A stretch of 64,000 nucleotides of DNA, from NCBI RefSeq assembly GCF_000626635.1, contig NZ_CP007451.1, positions 5,066,501 through 5,130,500 on the forward strand. The letters run 5' to 3'. The notes beneath the pieces were generated by a model that was not told the origin of the DNA, did no database searches, and was given only the letters and a program-made list of their open reading frames with translations. The stretch comes from Draconibacterium orientale (GTDB taxonomy: Bacteria > Bacteroidota > Bacteroidia > Bacteroidales > Prolixibacteraceae). The translations under genes and the position numbers were made by a program. Positions 62,912-64,000 of this stretch are shown one piece after another (position 1 is the first letter of the stretch; every line of letters starts with the position of its first letter).

Positions 62912-64000
62912 ATGACACAACAAGGTTTAAAATTACTTCTGTTCATTTGTAGCGTTTGTTGGGCAATAACATCTTTTTCCGACAACCTGATTTCAGCTGA
63001 AAACCAAAAAGAAGGCGTTTCAGTTGTGGTTATCGACCCTGGACATGGCGGCCGCGACCTTGGTGCATCGTTTGGCAACGCCGTTGAAAAAAACATTGTG
63101 CTCGATATTGCCTTAAAACTTGGCACCACAATAAAAGAGAACTACCCCGATGTAAAAGTAATTTACACCCGCACCACCGATGTTTTTATACCATTATATA
63201 AGCGGGCCGAAATTGCCAATAAAAACGAGGCCGATCTTTTTATATCAATCCATGTAAATGCAGTTGGCGCCCGAAGTGTGCAGGGAACCGAAACGTTTGT
63301 GCTGGGGCTTCACCGAAACGAGGATAACCTGGAAGTAGCCAAAAAGGAAAATGCTGTAATTCTTTTAGAAGACGATTACAACACCACGTACGAAGGTTTT
63401 GACCCGAATCTTCCCGAGTCGTACATTATGTTTGAAACCATGCAGGAAGAATTTCAGGGACAAAGTGTTATGCTGGCATCGAGTATTCAGAATGAATTTC
63501 GCGATTATGCCAAACGCCTCGACCGAAGTGTAAAAATGGCCGGTTTTTTGGTTTTACGCCAAACAACCATGCCCAGCGTTTTAATCGAAACCGGTTTTAT
63601 AAGCCATAACGGCGAGCGGCAATACCTTACCAGCGAAGCCGGCAGAACACGACTTGCCTATGCCATTTTCAGGGCTTTTCGCGAATATAAATCGGATATC
63701 GAGCAGCGCAGTAGTTTTCACCTGGTAACCGAAAACAACACGAAGCCTGTTAACAATCAAAATACCGGTTCAGCGCCATCGGAATTACCGCTGGCACAAT
63801 CAGCTGGCCGGGCGCAGCAACAAAAGACTGATGATGTATTTTATTCGGTGCAAATAATGGCCTTAACACGAAAACTGGAAACTACGCCCGATAATTTCAA
63901 GGGCGAACAAAATATCTTTCGCCTGGAAGGGCAAAACCTCAACCGTTACTTTTCGGGAAACTTTAAATCGCTTGAAGAAGCCGAGCAGGAACAACATCGG
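62912..64000 (+). CDS. N-acetylmuramoyl-L-alanine amidase, partial (3' end beyond the window)
   Basis: 363 codons from the ATG at 62912 to the window edge. A signal peptide (about 1-29), then the Amidase_3 zinc fold: VVVIDPGHGGRDLGA (metal His), the RADLFISIHVNA-type text (NKNEADLFISIHVNAVG) and the C-terminal Glu in PSVLIETGFISHNGERQYL. After residue 250 a linker rich in Asn/Gln/Ser, then a VFYSVQIMALTRKLETTP segment that looks like the start of a SPOR domain, which targets septal peptidoglycan. The enzyme cuts the MurNAc-L-Ala bond at division. Confidence 0.93.
   Translation, partial: MTQQGLKLLLFICSVCWAITSFSDNLISAENQKEGVSVVVIDPGHGGRDLGASFGNAVEKNIVLDIALKLGTTIKENYPDVKVIYTRTTDVFIPLYKRAEIANKNEADLFISIHVNAVGARSVQGTETFVLGLHRNEDNLEVAKKENAVILLEDDYNTTYEGFDPNLPESYIMFETMQEEFQGQSVMLASSIQNEFRDYAKRLDRSVKMAGFLVLRQTTMPSVLIETGFISHNGERQYLTSEAGRTRLAYAIFRAFREYKSDIEQRSSFHLVTENNTKPVNNQNTGSAPSELPLAQSAGRAQQQKTDDVFYSVQIMALTRKLETTPDNFKGEQNIFRLEGQNLNRYFSGNFKSLEEAEQEQHR

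Noticed and set aside
1-64000. tRNA, rRNA or known riboswitch
   Set aside because: No T-arm GTTCGA-type contexts with cloverleaf partners, no rRNA text and no recognised riboswitch core were seen by eye; a covariance scan would decide.

Overview
This AT-rich window comes from a Bacteroidota chromosome. It most resembles the Marinilabiliales/Prolixibacteraceae type; that placement is an inference from gene content, not from a marker gene. Supporting signs are a SusC/SusD pair run by an ECF sigma/FecR pair, the OmpH-OmpH-BamA-UppS-PorG-like-NadK cluster typical of the phylum, a PPi-dependent phosphofructokinase, promoters with the Bacteroidota -7 box TAnnTTTG, and few Shine-Dalgarno sites. I saw no tRNA, rRNA, CRISPR or prophage.

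Layout. 1-7.6 kb: a glycan-utilisation locus on the minus strand (sigma, anti-sigma, SusC, SusD, then a GH95 fucosidase cut by the window edge). 7.8-10.7 kb: korAB. 11.0-13.7 kb: gamma carbonic anhydrase, then a sugar-1-phosphate nucleotidyltransferase and a NahK-like hexosamine kinase that look like a UDP-sugar salvage pair. 13.7-16.4 kb: murI and a GT3-type glycogen synthase. 16.4-17.6 kb: gene-free, with a 21-bp-phased ten-copy array and a 400-bp repeat. 17.6-25.7 kb: the outer-membrane biogenesis cluster, nadK, a CBS protein and divergent pdxJ. 25.9-36.4 kb: hydrolase, malQ, Gfo/Idh/MocA oxidoreductase, S9 peptidase, head-GIN protein, a frameshifted yqhD and a class IV aminotransferase. 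36.4-40.7 kb: a frameshifted unknown gene, a LytTR regulator, a pseudokinase and a LytS-type kinase. 41.0-46.9 kb: DUF6155-like protein, a 52-codon SDR remnant coupled to a photolyase, TolB-like protein, membrane protein, ettA. 47.3-54.4 kb: GH5, PIG-L deacetylase, double SnoaL lipoprotein, cold-shock protein and DEAD-box helicase, TPR protein. 55.4-64 kb: pfp, an IS1182-like element inside a GNAT gene, ridA, a 42-bp tandem array, lptD and a divergent N-acetylmuramoyl-L-alanine amidase cut by the right edge.

The genes mainly serve cell-envelope construction (murI, bamA, uppS, lptD, ompH, amidase) and carbohydrate capture, storage and breakdown (SusCD/GH95, GH5, glycogen synthase, malQ, PFP, KorAB). 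The most unexplained sequence is non-coding: (1) ten copies of TTATCACC at exactly 21-bp spacing with unrelated 13-bp spacers upstream of the glycogen synthase gene; (2) a 42-bp array between ridA and lptD; (3) a 5' leader shared by korA and an unrelated secreted protein gene; and (4) several families of hairpin repeats. Two genes 2 kb apart are each broken by one missing A in an A6 run, which may be assembly error.
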